64,000 nt of DNA from contig OZ021726.1 of NCBI GenBank assembly GCA_963978545.1, positions 52,125,959-52,189,958 on the forward strand, written 5' to 3'. Below are positions 12,531 through 21,766 of the stretch, piece after piece. A program made the position numbers and the translations under genes. The notes below the pieces were generated by a model that searched no databases, had not been told where the DNA came from, and saw nothing but the letters and a program-made list of their open reading frames with translations. The stretch comes from Linyphia triangularis. Taxonomy: Eukaryota; Arthropoda; Arachnida; Araneae; Linyphiidae. Numbering within the stretch: the stretch's first letter is position 1; every line of letters starts with the position of its first letter.

Positions 12531-12765
12531 CTAAACTTCAACTTAACTTGACATCACTAGACGGTAGATCGTCACAGTGCTCATAGGTATTTAATCCATT
12601 TTGGCGGCGTGAAAGCATAATGCTCGCCAAACCACAACCCTGTAGAGAACTAAAGGCTATAAGGTTTGGTGAGAATTATGTCTTCACTCCGCTAAAATGG
12701 ATAATTGCCTATGAGCACGGTGAAGATCTATCGTCTAGTGATGTCAAGTTAAGTTGGAGTTTAGT
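12531..12765. mobile_element. Near-perfect long palindrome (103-bp arms)
   Basis: The arms 12531-12633 and 12663-12765 are inverted complements with few mismatches. ACTTAACTTGACATCACTAGAC in the left arm is matched by its exact complement in the right, as are the GTGCTCATAGG and CGCCAAACC blocks. The central loop is 29 bases (12634-12662). There are no coding features; the 60-codon frame at 12620-12802 is a by-product. The high arm identity means a fairly recent foldback insertion or arm conversion. It is not related to the foldback at 5161-5633 by any stretch I can see. Confidence 0.8.
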
Positions 12766-12987
12766 GTGTGGCTACCAGGCAGATATGTGGAATCCTAATT
12801 AACAAACTTGCCGTCATTTGATCGAGTAAAACTTGGCAGGTAGTTTCTGTGTCGAAGAGAATGAATGTATTCTATTAAGTTTTGGAAGCTGTCACTAAAA
12901 GATCGCTTTTACACATGTTTCTATAATCGGTTTGGAATACTAATAAATCCCATTTAGCCAATCATTGTTAAAATTATTTCCTGTTGT

Positions 12988-13140
12988 CAAAATTATTTTA
13001 ATCGGAATAAATAAAAGATAATTGGACATGAAAACATAAATTTACATTCTTTTTCAACAAATGAATTTTGAAACGTATTTTACTGATAGAGATGTTTTAA
13101 ATATATTTAAAATTAGATGCAAACACAAAGCACAGGATTT
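12988..13140 (+). repeat. Fragment related to the interior of the 23.8-kb hAT-like element
   Basis: TTTTAATCGGAATAAATAAA and then ACTGATAGAGATGTTTTAAAT with AAAATTAGAT match the interior of the hAT-like copy at 23790-24432 (TTAATCAGAATAAATAAA; GCTGATAGAGATGTTTTTAAT). The similarity covers about 150 bases with scattered changes. A shorter stretch of the same motif also matches the reverse complement of the BEL/Pao LTR near 19209-19272. No element ends are visible here, so it is a partial copy. Confidence 0.6.
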
Positions 13141-13875
13141 GGCTTTTATACATGGAGATGGCAGAATAAGTGTTAAAATAATTTGATGGGAAGAATTATG
13201 TTCAAAGCTTTTGATGAGGATTTAATTGTTGAATGTTAATGACAATGTGCTTAAATCTCGTGATAACTTCTTTTTTAATTAAATCCATAAAATAAAATAA
13301 GTTTATTTAGCGTTTGAATTAAATAAAATTATCTTGAGATTTAAATAATTTTCCATGAAGAAAATAGTTCTTCTATAGTGGGAGTTAGCATTTCATTAAA
13401 GAAGCAGATTTCTGTTTTTGTTAATTGTCGACTGTGCTAAAATATTCGTGTTCGATTTAATGATTACTATTTTAATTTATTTTTGAGCTGTATGAGAAAT
13501 CATTGCCAGGCTACCAAAAACAACAGAATGAAAACCAAAAACACCTACTGCATTAAAAAAATAATATTTGTTTCAAAGTACGCTCAGTTATTTCTTTATT
13601 ACTGAACAAACGTCAAAATACTAAAGAAAGCCTGTGTCCAACGTTAAAACACCAAACATGATTTTACTCTTTTAATTAACTTTAGCATTAATAATCTGTC
13701 ATATAAAACAAAAGGCTGACTTCGTAGAGAAATCTATTACAATCCAAAGTGATGGGATTAGGACAATTAGCTCAATAAGCACAATTAATTCAGAAAAAAG
13801 TGTTATAATAAGATCACTTTTTCGGGCAACAAGACTTTGATCAATTAAGCTAGGGTTACCTAACTATTACAATAC
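13141..13875. other. Non-coding DNA abutting the truncated retrotransposon
   Basis: No similarity to the 5' LTR at 18807-19376 and no continuation of the integrase reading frame could be found here. The 3' part of the element has therefore been deleted or replaced. Confidence 0.5.
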
Positions 13876-15183
13876 CTAAATATCACTACGAGCGAAAAAT
13901 CTTTTTAAGGTCGCTATAAAGGCTTCTGATGTGAGGTCTGACACAATTTCTACATGCACAGATTTAGATACAAAACAGACAAAAATACATATGTACACTT
14001 TATGCAAGACCCCTTTTCTTTGATTTCGATATCTAATCATGAATGGGCCGCAAAAATCTACGCCAGAACAGTTAAATGGATAATCGGGAATTAATCTGTC
14101 CCGTGGTAGACTACCCATTAACTGTGAAGTTACAGTTGGCTTTGCTTTGAAACACACAACACATTCATGTACTATTTTTCTGCATGTTGAACGAGCGTTT
14201 AAAGGCCAAAATTTCTCTCTTACCAAATGCAGAAGTCCAGAAGCACCAACATGTAAATTTTTCTTATGAAAATATGTAATTAAGTTTTGAGTTAATACAT
14301 GATTACTTGGTAAAATTGCAGGATGCTTAGTATCATATGGCAACTCAGAATTTTCTAAACGTCCTCCTACTCTCAAGACACCCTTGCTATCCAAAAAGGG
14401 ATTTAAACTCTTTAATTTACTATTAGCTAAGACATGTTTTGTGCGTTTGAGGTTCCGTATGTCTACGGAAAAAGCTTCCTCTTGAACCATTTTAATTAAA
14501 TATGTTTCAGATTGCTCCAATTCTGTGGCACCAAGTGGGCCAGATACTTTGCCATTAGATTTTCTAACATTATTGACAAATCTTAATACATAACTTAATA
14601 CTCGAAGAACATATAGATAATTATTACTCTTAGATAATAAATCAGACAATAAGTATACCCCAGGGGTTGTTGAGATACAAACATTGGAGATTGGCACGTC
14701 AATTTCACCAGTCACTTTTAGTTCACATGAATACTCAGAATTGTCCACTGTTGATGGGCTAAGTGAACCAATGGACGGTTTTCCCTGTCTAAGGAATGGT
14801 GGTCCATTCCACCACAGTTCTACTCCAGGTAGATCTCGAGGTCCACACCCACGTGAAATGACATCCGCAGGGTTCAAAGATGAAGGCACATAGGTCCACT
14901 GACAGTCCTCTGTCAATTGTTGCACCTTGGATACGCGATTGGCGATGAAAGTCTTTATATGATTCGCTGGCGTGTTTAACCATGCCAGGGCGATTGTTGA
15001 GTCCGTGTGTAGCACAACATCATCTATTTCCAGTTTCAGAGACAAATGCACTTTCTTCACAAGCTGTGCTAGAAGAACACAGCCACAAAGCTCCAGCCGG
15101 GGAATGGACACTACTCGAATGGGCGAGACACGAGATTTACTCGCCAAAATAGTAGATTTCGCAGTACCACTATTGTCGAAACA
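13876..15183 (-). pseudogene. pol: BEL/Pao pol remnant: RNase H end and truncated integrase
   Basis: This is the continuation, in the same frame, of the gag-pol ORF after the TAG at 15184-15186. The first ~110 codons complete RNase H: a Glu in IPRLELCG, an Asp in HTDSTIALAWL and an Asp in NPADVISRG stand at the positions expected of catalytic acids. Next comes a spacer and then the integrase zinc-binding region (His-rich FHKKNLHVG followed by CVVC). The integrase core starts with its first Asp in SGVDFCGPF. The frame stops about 55 codons later, right after LKRFFAR. The SDNG-type block with the second catalytic Asp, the catalytic Glu and the family's C-terminal domain are all missing. There is no ATG at the head of this segment, so it would need readthrough to be translated. 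It cannot encode an active integrase. Confidence 0.9.
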
Positions 15184-18100
15184 CTAAAGATACACGACAG
15201 CTCCATATGCTACCTCAGAGGCGTCGGCGAAGCCTTGAATGACTATTCTCCCACGATCATCCGTCAATACGTATCTGTCGACCTTTAAGTCCTCGATGTA
15301 TTTCAAATTTGTCACATATTCATTCCACTCATCTGCGATTGGGTCAGGAAGAGTATCATCCCAATCGATTTTCTGCTGCCATAGACGTTGTAGAATAATC
15401 TTGGCACGGGTTACCACTGGACCCAAGAAACCTAGTGGGTCATACAGCCTGGCTATTACACTCAGCACTTCTCGTTTGGTATATGAAACCTGCCGTAATT
15501 TAGACACCTTAAAAATGAAACAGTTCTGACGAGGTTTCCAGCAGATGCCCAGTGTTTTAACAGCTATTTCTGAATGCTCAGAAAACGAGTGCTCAACCTC
15601 TGAAGACGTTGAGCTATTCATGAGATCATCGGAATTTGACGAACATTTGTGAAGGGACATTCCACAAGTCTGTAAGCAATCTTGCAACTGAGACTGTAAG
15701 GTTTGAGCAGTCTCCAGGTCAGGTGCTCCACTAATTATATCATCCATATAAGTTTCGTGCAGCAACACTTCTGAAACCAATGGAAACCTTGACCTTTCAT
15801 CAGTGGCCAATTGTTGTAGAGTTCTTATTGCTAGGAAGGGTGCATTGGCTGTACCATAAGTGACAGTATTTAGACGATAAGTTGAAGGCTCCTCGTCGGC
15901 TCCTGTCTTCCACACAATTCGCTGCATATCTCGTTGATCTGGATTGATGAGAATTTGCCTGTACATCTTTTGGATATCAGTGGTGAATGCAAACTTGTGT
16001 CTTCTGAAACGAATAACTGTTTCGAAGACGTCTTCGGAAACTTCTCCTTTCATAAGGATATCATTTAAACTGACACCTGAAGTTGTTGGAGATGAAGCAT
16101 TGTACACGACACGAAGTTTCGTTGTAACCCTTTCAGGACGAAGCACACCGTGATGAGGAATGTAGTAATGTATGGGCGGTTCACTTGATTCCTCAACCTT
16201 CTCCATATGTCCTAAGGCCTCGTACTCTTCCATAAAGTCCTTATACAATGTCAAGTAGTCTGAATCCCTAGACAACCGCTTCCACAATGAATCAAGTCTC
16301 CTCAATGCGATATCCTTCGACTTTCCTAAGCACGACGGATTCTTATTAAAGGGCAACGCTACTACATATCTTCCCTCCTCATTTCTCTTATGAGTAAGCG
16401 AAAACTCTTCACACAACTTCTGTGTGAAGAAACTGTGCTCTTCACACAACGAAGCCTCTTTACTTTTCGGTAACTCTACTTCGACACTCTCCAATTCCCA
16501 AAACTTCCTCAACGTTTTGTTTAGATCATCATCCAGAACTAATCCACAATGTACACGATTCTCATTTACCTGACTAACACTACCACTCACCACGTAACCA
16601 AACACTGTATTTTGCAACAACAACTGTGAGTCCAGAGTACGAAATTGGCCTGGTTTCAATAACTCATAAAATACTTCTGCACCCAACAATAAATCAACTG
16701 CACCTGGAATATTGAAATCAGGATCTGCCAATGAAACTAATTCCGATAAATCCTCACCCACATTAATCAATTTATTTGGAATTACATCGGTAATTTTATT
16801 TACAACCAACATTGACAATTCCTTCATGAAACTCTTATCCTTGTTAGCTAATGTTGTTTTAACACAATTATTGATTACCATTGTTGCGTCATTAACACAC
16901 GATACCACAGTATTGACTTTTACCATTTTTAATTGTAACCTCTCGGCACAAGCCCTAGTACATAGACAAGATTGGGAGCCCACATCTAAGAGACATCGCA
17001 GTTCAATCCACTCTGAATACTTATTTTTTACTAACACGCGAACAGTACTCAACAACACACATTTAGTTCGACCTTTTTCATAACTTGTCGCAACTATTTG
17101 ATTTTGAGAACCCGATTCTCTTTCTCCTGTACTTTCAGTACGATTTGGAACGAAAGGAGCAGCATCCTCTCGTAACACAGAATTACTGTTCTGCTCACGG
17201 GGAAAATGGATCATTTGATTGTGCGGTTGCCCACAAAAACAATTTCTGGTGGAATGACATTCCCGTAATTTATGCGGCAACAGACAGCGGAAACACAACT
17301 TATTCCGTTTTATCACATCTGATCTATCCCACACTGAAAGCTCTTTAAATAGAGGACACGAATAAAGTGGGTGGTTCACATTATTTTTGCACATTACACA
17401 TTCTGCGTTTTTGGATCTAGACATGAACACCTTGGACAAGGGTTTATCAGTACGCCAATTAGGAGTTTTCTGTCCTTTATTTCCCACAATTCTTTTTGTT
17501 TCTCCTGTAGCATTCCTATTGATAGGTTCCCCTTTACATTTACCCTTAGACGATAAATAAATATCACACTCTCGACCAAGTTGCTGAGGTTTAAAAAATG
17601 TCTCCCCCTGTTTTACACCAATGTGCGACTTCAAATCTCGATCGAGTGTTTCGAAAATCTTATCCGAAACAATAAGTTCACACAGGGACTTGAATTCACT
17701 AACTTTGCGCAATTGACAATAATAATCAAAAGCAGCGTTTAAACGAGAAGCAAATTGCACGTATGACTCGGAGGAGAATTTTTGGGCATTTCTGAAATTA
17801 TTAAGACATTCCTGAGGGGTGGGTTCAAATTCTTTTAGAACTAAATCTTTAATTTTATTATAATCACAAAGGTCCTCTTGACTCGCATACACTAGTAAAT
17901 TATTTACCCGTTCACCCAAAAGATTCAACAAAATCTCTGCTTTCAGCTCATCTGGAACAGCTTTGTTTTGGAATGCCTTTTCCAAAGAATGGAAGAAAAG
18001 ATTAAACGATTCTGACTTGGAAGGTACAGGGATAGTTAAAGTTTTGACACTTTTAATTAGGCTCTCCAAATTATTATATGACGCATTCGATTCTAACACT

Positions 18101-18423
18101 TCCGTAGTTTGAGAATTGTTTAAGGGGTTTCTTCTGGCATTTGCTAGCTCTATTTCTAACTGTAATTTTTCTAACTCTAATTTGGCATCCCTTTCATGCT
18201 TTTCAATTTCTAATTTTTCTGCTCTTTCACGCTTCTCAATTTCTAATTTTTCCACCACTTCATCAATTATCCCCTTCACTATCTCAGGTTTCGTCTTGAA
18301 TATATCACTATCCTCAATCAGTTCCCTTAGTTCTATAACCTTAATATTTTCTGGAACTTTTAACCCCATCTCTTCTGCCACCAGCCGCAGTTCATTTTTT
18401 CTTAATTTAATACTCAACGACAT
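15184..18423 (-). CDS. gag-pol: BEL/Pao gag-pol polyprotein, N-terminal 1079 residues
   Basis: The frame starts at ATG 18423-18421, the first ATG after the leader, and runs to TAG 15184-15186. Domains: an N-terminal helix-rich region followed by a charged coiled coil with EKLEIEK repeats (about 45-97); gag core (about 125-290); Cys/His knuckles (about 342-406, with CVMC, CFRC and CFCG); a Pao-type aspartic protease around 475-620; reverse transcriptase about 730-920 with the first metal-binding Asp in TTDIQKMY (about 816) and the YMDD box at 892-895; and the beginning of RNase H (GFADASEVAYGAVVYL) at the very end. The protease active site reads LLDVGSQS, with Val where aspartic proteases normally have Thr or Ser, so protease activity is questionable. 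The polyprotein would normally continue through RNase H and integrase; here it stops early. Confidence 0.95.
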   Translation of the reverse strand: MSLSIKLRKNELRLVAEEMGLKVPENIKVIELRELIEDSDIFKTKPEIVKGIIDEVVEKLEIEKRERAEKLEIEKHERDAKLELEKLQLEIELANARRNPLNNSQTTEVLESNASYNNLESLIKSVKTLTIPVPSKSESFNLFFHSLEKAFQNKAVPDELKAEILLNLLGERVNNLLVYASQEDLCDYNKIKDLVLKEFEPTPQECLNNFRNAQKFSSESYVQFASRLNAAFDYYCQLRKVSEFKSLCELIVSDKIFETLDRDLKSHIGVKQGETFFKPQQLGRECDIYLSSKGKCKGEPINRNATGETKRIVGNKGQKTPNWRTDKPLSKVFMSRSKNAECVMCKNNVNHPLYSCPLFKELSVWDRSDVIKRNKLCFRCLLPHKLRECHSTRNCFCGQPHNQMIHFPREQNSNSVLREDAAPFVPNRTESTGERESGSQNQIVATSYEKGRTKCVLLSTVRVLVKNKYSEWIELRCLLDVGSQSCLCTRACAERLQLKMVKVNTVVSCVNDATMVINNCVKTTLANKDKSFMKELSMLVVNKITDVIPNKLINVGEDLSELVSLADPDFNIPGAVDLLLGAEVFYELLKPGQFRTLDSQLLLQNTVFGYVVSGSVSQVNENRVHCGLVLDDDLNKTLRKFWELESVEVELPKSKEASLCEEHSFFTQKLCEEFSLTHKRNEEGRYVVALPFNKNPSCLGKSKDIALRRLDSLWKRLSRDSDYLTLYKDFMEEYEALGHMEKVEESSEPPIHYYIPHHGVLRPERVTTKLRVVYNASSPTTSGVSLNDILMKGEVSEDVFETVIRFRRHKFAFTTDIQKMYRQILINPDQRDMQRIVWKTGADEEPSTYRLNTVTYGTANAPFLAIRTLQQLATDERSRFPLVSEVLLHETYMDDIISGAPDLETAQTLQSQLQDCLQTCGMSLHKCSSNSDDLMNSSTSSEVEHSFSEHSEIAVKTLGICWKPRQNCFIFKVSKLRQVSYTKREVLSVIARLYDPLGFLGPVVTRAKIILQRLWQQKIDWDDTLPDPIADEWNEYVTNLKYIEDLKVDRYVLTDDRGRIVIQGFADASEVAYGAVVYL

Positions 18424-18786
18424 TATGGAAACTACTCACAACACAACTTTTACACAATTTAATTTCAATACAAATTCTACTTATGCAACTCAATATTGAA
18501 AAACCAAAAATAATCTATGCCAAACCAAATCGTAATATTGAACAACGAAAATAATCGAAGCCAAATCGTATACCATTCCCAACCAGAATACGAATATTTC
18601 CACAACACAAAATACGTGAATAAAGAATTACATTAAACTCACAACAATAATAATAATATCCACACAACTAGATTTCACCTAATCACAAAATACATCAACA
18701 CGAATAATCAACCACTAACCTTCACAACACAATTCTAGGTAGACACATATTCCAACCTGAACAAATCCATATATCGCAACGAATCT
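18424..18786 (-). other. BEL/Pao 5' untranslated leader
   Basis: About 360 bases lie between the primer-binding-site-like sequence and the gag ATG. They are A/C-rich on the plus strand (T/G-rich in the sense orientation), without an upstream frame worth reporting. This would hold the packaging region of a BEL/Pao RNA; no specific structure was recognised. Confidence 0.6.
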
Positions 18787-18803
18787 CCGAAACGACCGGA
18801 CCA
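18787..18803 (-). promoter_or_regulatory. Putative tRNA primer-binding site
   Basis: Three bases inside the inner edge of the LTR, the minus strand reads TGGTCCGGTCGTTTCGG. LTR elements prime minus-strand DNA from a host tRNA, and the site normally begins with TGG, the complement of the CCA end. Position and start fit; I do not assign the tRNA. Confidence 0.6.
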
Positions 18804-18806
18804 AAA

Positions 18807-19376
18807 TGTTATTTCACTTCTGACGGACCATCACTAGTCGATAGCTTCTTATATTAATTGCACTTCAAACAAACAACACTCAGTTTTCTTCTATAAGTTT
18901 ATTATAATTCTTGTTTATCGGGAGGAGAAGGTTTTTAGAACGACTTTTTAACTCACAATGCCAATCAGAACCGCAAAAATTAGAACACAAAAAAAAATTT
19001 AATTTTAAAATACCATTTGGCAAGAATAAACTTTTGTAATTTCGACAATGAAAAATAAAGCAGACGATAATTATAAGAATTACAACCATGACGCGGCGTA
19101 AACAACAATTTCGGCAACAAGAAAGAGCTTTAACAATGATTGGTTGGAATTCTTTCACTTAATACAGCGTTACTACACAATGCAACGTTGAATTGATTGG
19201 ACTTCACTCCATAAGAAATTTACGTATTCGTACTCAATTATCTTTTATTTATTCTGATTAAAATTTATTTTGGTAACTGGAAAGAGTTTCAACAATTCTA
19301 CATTAAATGGGATTTATTAATTTTCTAAAACGGTTACAGAAACGTGCGTAGAAGTGACCTTTTAACGATAGTGACA
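18807..19376 (-). repeat. BEL/Pao 5' LTR (about 570 bp)
   Basis: On the minus strand it begins TGTCACTATCG at 19376 and ends TAACA at 18807, the TG...CA form expected of LTRs, just upstream of the primer-binding-site-like sequence. AATAAA-type signals occur inside (for example near 18898-18905 on the minus strand), compatible with the R region. The outer boundary is set by the TGTCAC start and is less certain than the inner one, because no second LTR is available for comparison. A ~65-bp stretch at 19209-19272 resembles repeats at 12990-13055 and 23985-24045. Confidence 0.7.
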
Positions 19377-20292
19377 GCCCCTCAAAATTTGATAGAAGGC
19401 AGACAAATTCGATGTCGATGACAATGCAAAGTTTCAATCCGAACAGATGATGGTAAATGGGTTAATTAGGTTGCCGCAGATTTGCCCAACACACACAAAC
19501 AAACAAACAAACACAATCGAAATTAATATGAAGGATTTAAAAATGACCATTTATGAGTTCCGACACTTTCACATGTGACGTATAATATCTTAACTGTATC
19601 CTAGATACCAACAAACATATCTTGATCCGATAAAACTCAATGCCCTGATCTTTTACTTCGTGCCCTAATCCTTCCTCGGGGTGCGAAGAAAACCATTACT
19701 TCGGATCCCAATCCCATTACTTTGGAAAGGCTGTGCAACACACAAGAACTCAATCCAATTCTACGATTAGGAGAGATCACTTAAAGAAATAATCCCCTCG
19801 TGCGATCCTTCTGCATTTAGGTAATTCCCTGGGAAAACCTGGAAGCCTTAAAGATTCTCTTACTTCTTTGTTTCTATCGAGACTAGCTGTCCAATGTTCA
19901 ATAGTAAAGCCGCGTAACTATTTGAAGTTGGACACCGTATATTATAAATCGACCAAATCATGCATTATTATGGTATATATAGTACTTTGACTTTAATTTA
20001 CACCATTCTAAATATTAATAGATTATCGATTTAATTTTCTTCAATGCAATTTGTAAATGACCATGAATGTTTCTTACCGTTAGAAATATTATCTTTTTAA
20101 AAGGTAATTTGTAGTTTGTTTTTCATACAGTAAATCATGAGCATTATATTGTTCATTTCGAAAACATATTATTGCGGAAATATCTCCAGCTTTCATAAAA
20201 AGTTATTAAAGATTTGTTTTCTTCTTGCTACTGTACAAAATTTGGATTTGTAAATTTGTAGTAGCATATACAAATTACCAGTATAGTGAGAT
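19377..20292. other. Non-coding DNA with a short AAAC-type microsatellite
   Basis: A CACA/AAAC simple repeat spans about 19488-19515. The stretch at 19620-19880 is less AT-rich than its surroundings, but no open frame, repeat end or RNA gene was recognised. Confidence 0.45.
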
Positions 20293-20366
20293 CAGATAAA
20301 TGTAAAGAAAGAAATCTATTATCTCAATCCTGTGTGACTAGAGATTTCTCTCTTTACATTTATCTG
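20293..20366. repeat. Compact hairpin, 25-bp arms
   Basis: The left arm 20293-20317 (CAGATAAATGTAAAGAAAGAAATCT) pairs with 20342-20366 at 24 of 25 positions, around a 24-base loop. At 74 bases it is in the size range of a microRNA precursor. It could equally be a tiny foldback remnant. The arms are low-complexity and purine/pyrimidine skewed. No expression evidence can be read from the sequence. Confidence 0.55.
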
Positions 20367-21117
20367 TAAATATGATTTATGTTTCTATCACAACAGGGAA
20401 AAAGTGTATTTTTTCATATCACTTCCATGGCATTTTCTTACTTGATCCATTTATTTTCTGTTTATTGCTTGGGTTTTCACTTCCAATGACTTGTAATCAA
20501 ATAACATGGATGAGATTCTTTTTGAATAGGTTTCTTTTAAGGCCAAGAACATTGAAATAACACCTCCATGGGTACTTTTATACATGAAGATTACTAGGCA
20601 TCTCTATAAAGCGAATAAATATTAAGAATGGTTAGTTAAAGGAAAATATCTGCTGAATAAGAAGCTTTTTTTTTAGATTTTCACTGTATGAATGTAACTT
20701 TTACAATTAGTACACTTAAATTATTTCTATAATATTTTTATTTAGCTCAAGTTAATATTGTAAAGAGTAATTACACTTGCATCAACAATTTAGCTTCAAA
20801 TGTAAGGGGAGAAAAAGGAGATTTTTCTATTGATAATTTGTACTCGAAATTGACAAACCTAGCGAAGTAAGGAACTATTTAATTTATTTTATAACCTAAT
20901 AATATGGATAAACCTAATTATATGTAAAATTATGATTGAAAATGTTTAAATTTAAACCTTATTGTAATAACCGGCGTTCTTCAGACTCAAACAGTAGTGG
21001 CTTGGCAATACCCAGTACATCCCGGCTCAGATTGTTTCGGTCGATTAAAACTCATGAACATGTACCCTCCTTCCTCAATCCTTTATCCTTGATTTTTTCC
21101 CGTTAGTAACACATAAT
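20367..21117. other. Non-coding DNA
   Basis: The 62-codon frame at 20372-20560 has no family resemblance. No repeat boundary was recognised. Confidence 0.4.
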
Positions 21118-21202
21118 TTAAATGAAATTTCGTTCCACAAATTCTCGATTAGCCAAGAATTTTAAACAACAGCGGGTTCAAATTGGTTCAGTAGATCTCA
21201 AA

Positions 21203-21724
21203 TGGACAATTTCCGCATTTTTTAAAAACGAGTGAAATTGGTTTTTATTTATGAAGAATTTCTTTCTGATTCCAAATATTTAAACGAAAGTTCTTTAAAA
21301 GAATTAGTTACTTAAATATTAAGAAAAAAAAAATGACCGAAAACCTCGTCCGATCAAAACGATCCACTATAGCTGTGAGTCAAAACATCCTTCCGCTTCT
21401 ATGGTTATCGTGTGGTTTCTGCCAAATAGTTGGTGTTTGTTTGGTAGACAATTGTCATATCCCATACCACTTGGCACTATTTGCGAGAAACTTGCAAAAC
21501 TATTTTCTGCTGCTCAGTATCAAGCCAAGTTGTTTCAGATCAAGTGACGTCACATTGGTTTCGAGCTGCAAATGTTGTTTTTCCCGCCATAACTGACCAG
21601 TGAATTTAAGTTGCAAATTAAAAAAAGTAAAAGCGCAGTGAGCCGAAATTTTTGTGTTTATGGTTTTTTCGAAACACTTATAATTAAATTAAAAAAAAAA
21701 TTAAAAAAATGCAGGAATTGTCCA
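21203..21724 (+). mobile_element. Terminal-inverted-repeat element A (522 bp)
   Basis: It begins TGGACAATTTCCGCATTTTT and ends AAAATGCAGGAATTGTCCA, imperfect inverted repeats of about 20 bases. A second copy in opposite orientation lies at 36666-37374. Without its inserted SINE and duplicated target that copy is 521 bp, and it matches along the whole length, including GTGACGTCACATT, TTTGCGAGAAACTTGCAAA and CCAAATAGTTGG. The 87-codon frame at 21333-21596 is not preserved in the other copy, so the element is non-coding. Superfamily is unresolved: no clear target duplication is visible, although an AT dinucleotide at both edges is possible. Confidence 0.75.
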
Positions 21725-21766
21725 TTATGATCATTCTTTCAATCCCTATATATTTCGTCATGTTAA

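Larger units (their letters stand above)
13876..19376 (-). mobile_element. BEL/Pao LTR retrotransposon, 3'-truncated
   Basis: A minus-strand element with a 570-bp 5' LTR at the high-coordinate end, primer-binding-site-like sequence, an untranslated leader (18424-18786) and one long gag-pol frame running down to 13876. The order gag, zinc knuckles, aspartic protease, reverse transcriptase, RNase H, integrase, together with the characteristic HETYMDD and GFADASEVAYGAVVY blocks, identifies the BEL/Pao class. It is disabled. One in-frame TAG interrupts RNase H at 15184-15186. The frame ends in the middle of the integrase core, and no 3' LTR is found. Without a 3' LTR, neither target-site duplication nor LTR-LTR age can be measured. 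Similarity-rich coding sequence with only one internal stop suggests the damage is not ancient. Confidence 0.95.

Noticed and set aside
12988..13140. Candidate 3' LTR of the BEL/Pao element because it resembles part of the 5' LTR
   Set aside because: The similarity is in the opposite orientation to that required and covers only about 65 bases; it matches the hAT-type element interior better.
14789..14983. Minus-strand 64-codon frame inside pol
   Set aside because: It lies in a different frame from the RNase H/integrase sequence and has no independent support.
14684..18499. Plus-strand open frames across the retrotransposon (for example 15239-15529, 16712-17083, 18116-18499)
   Set aside because: They are antisense shadows of the gag-pol frame; the minus strand carries all recognised domains and motifs.
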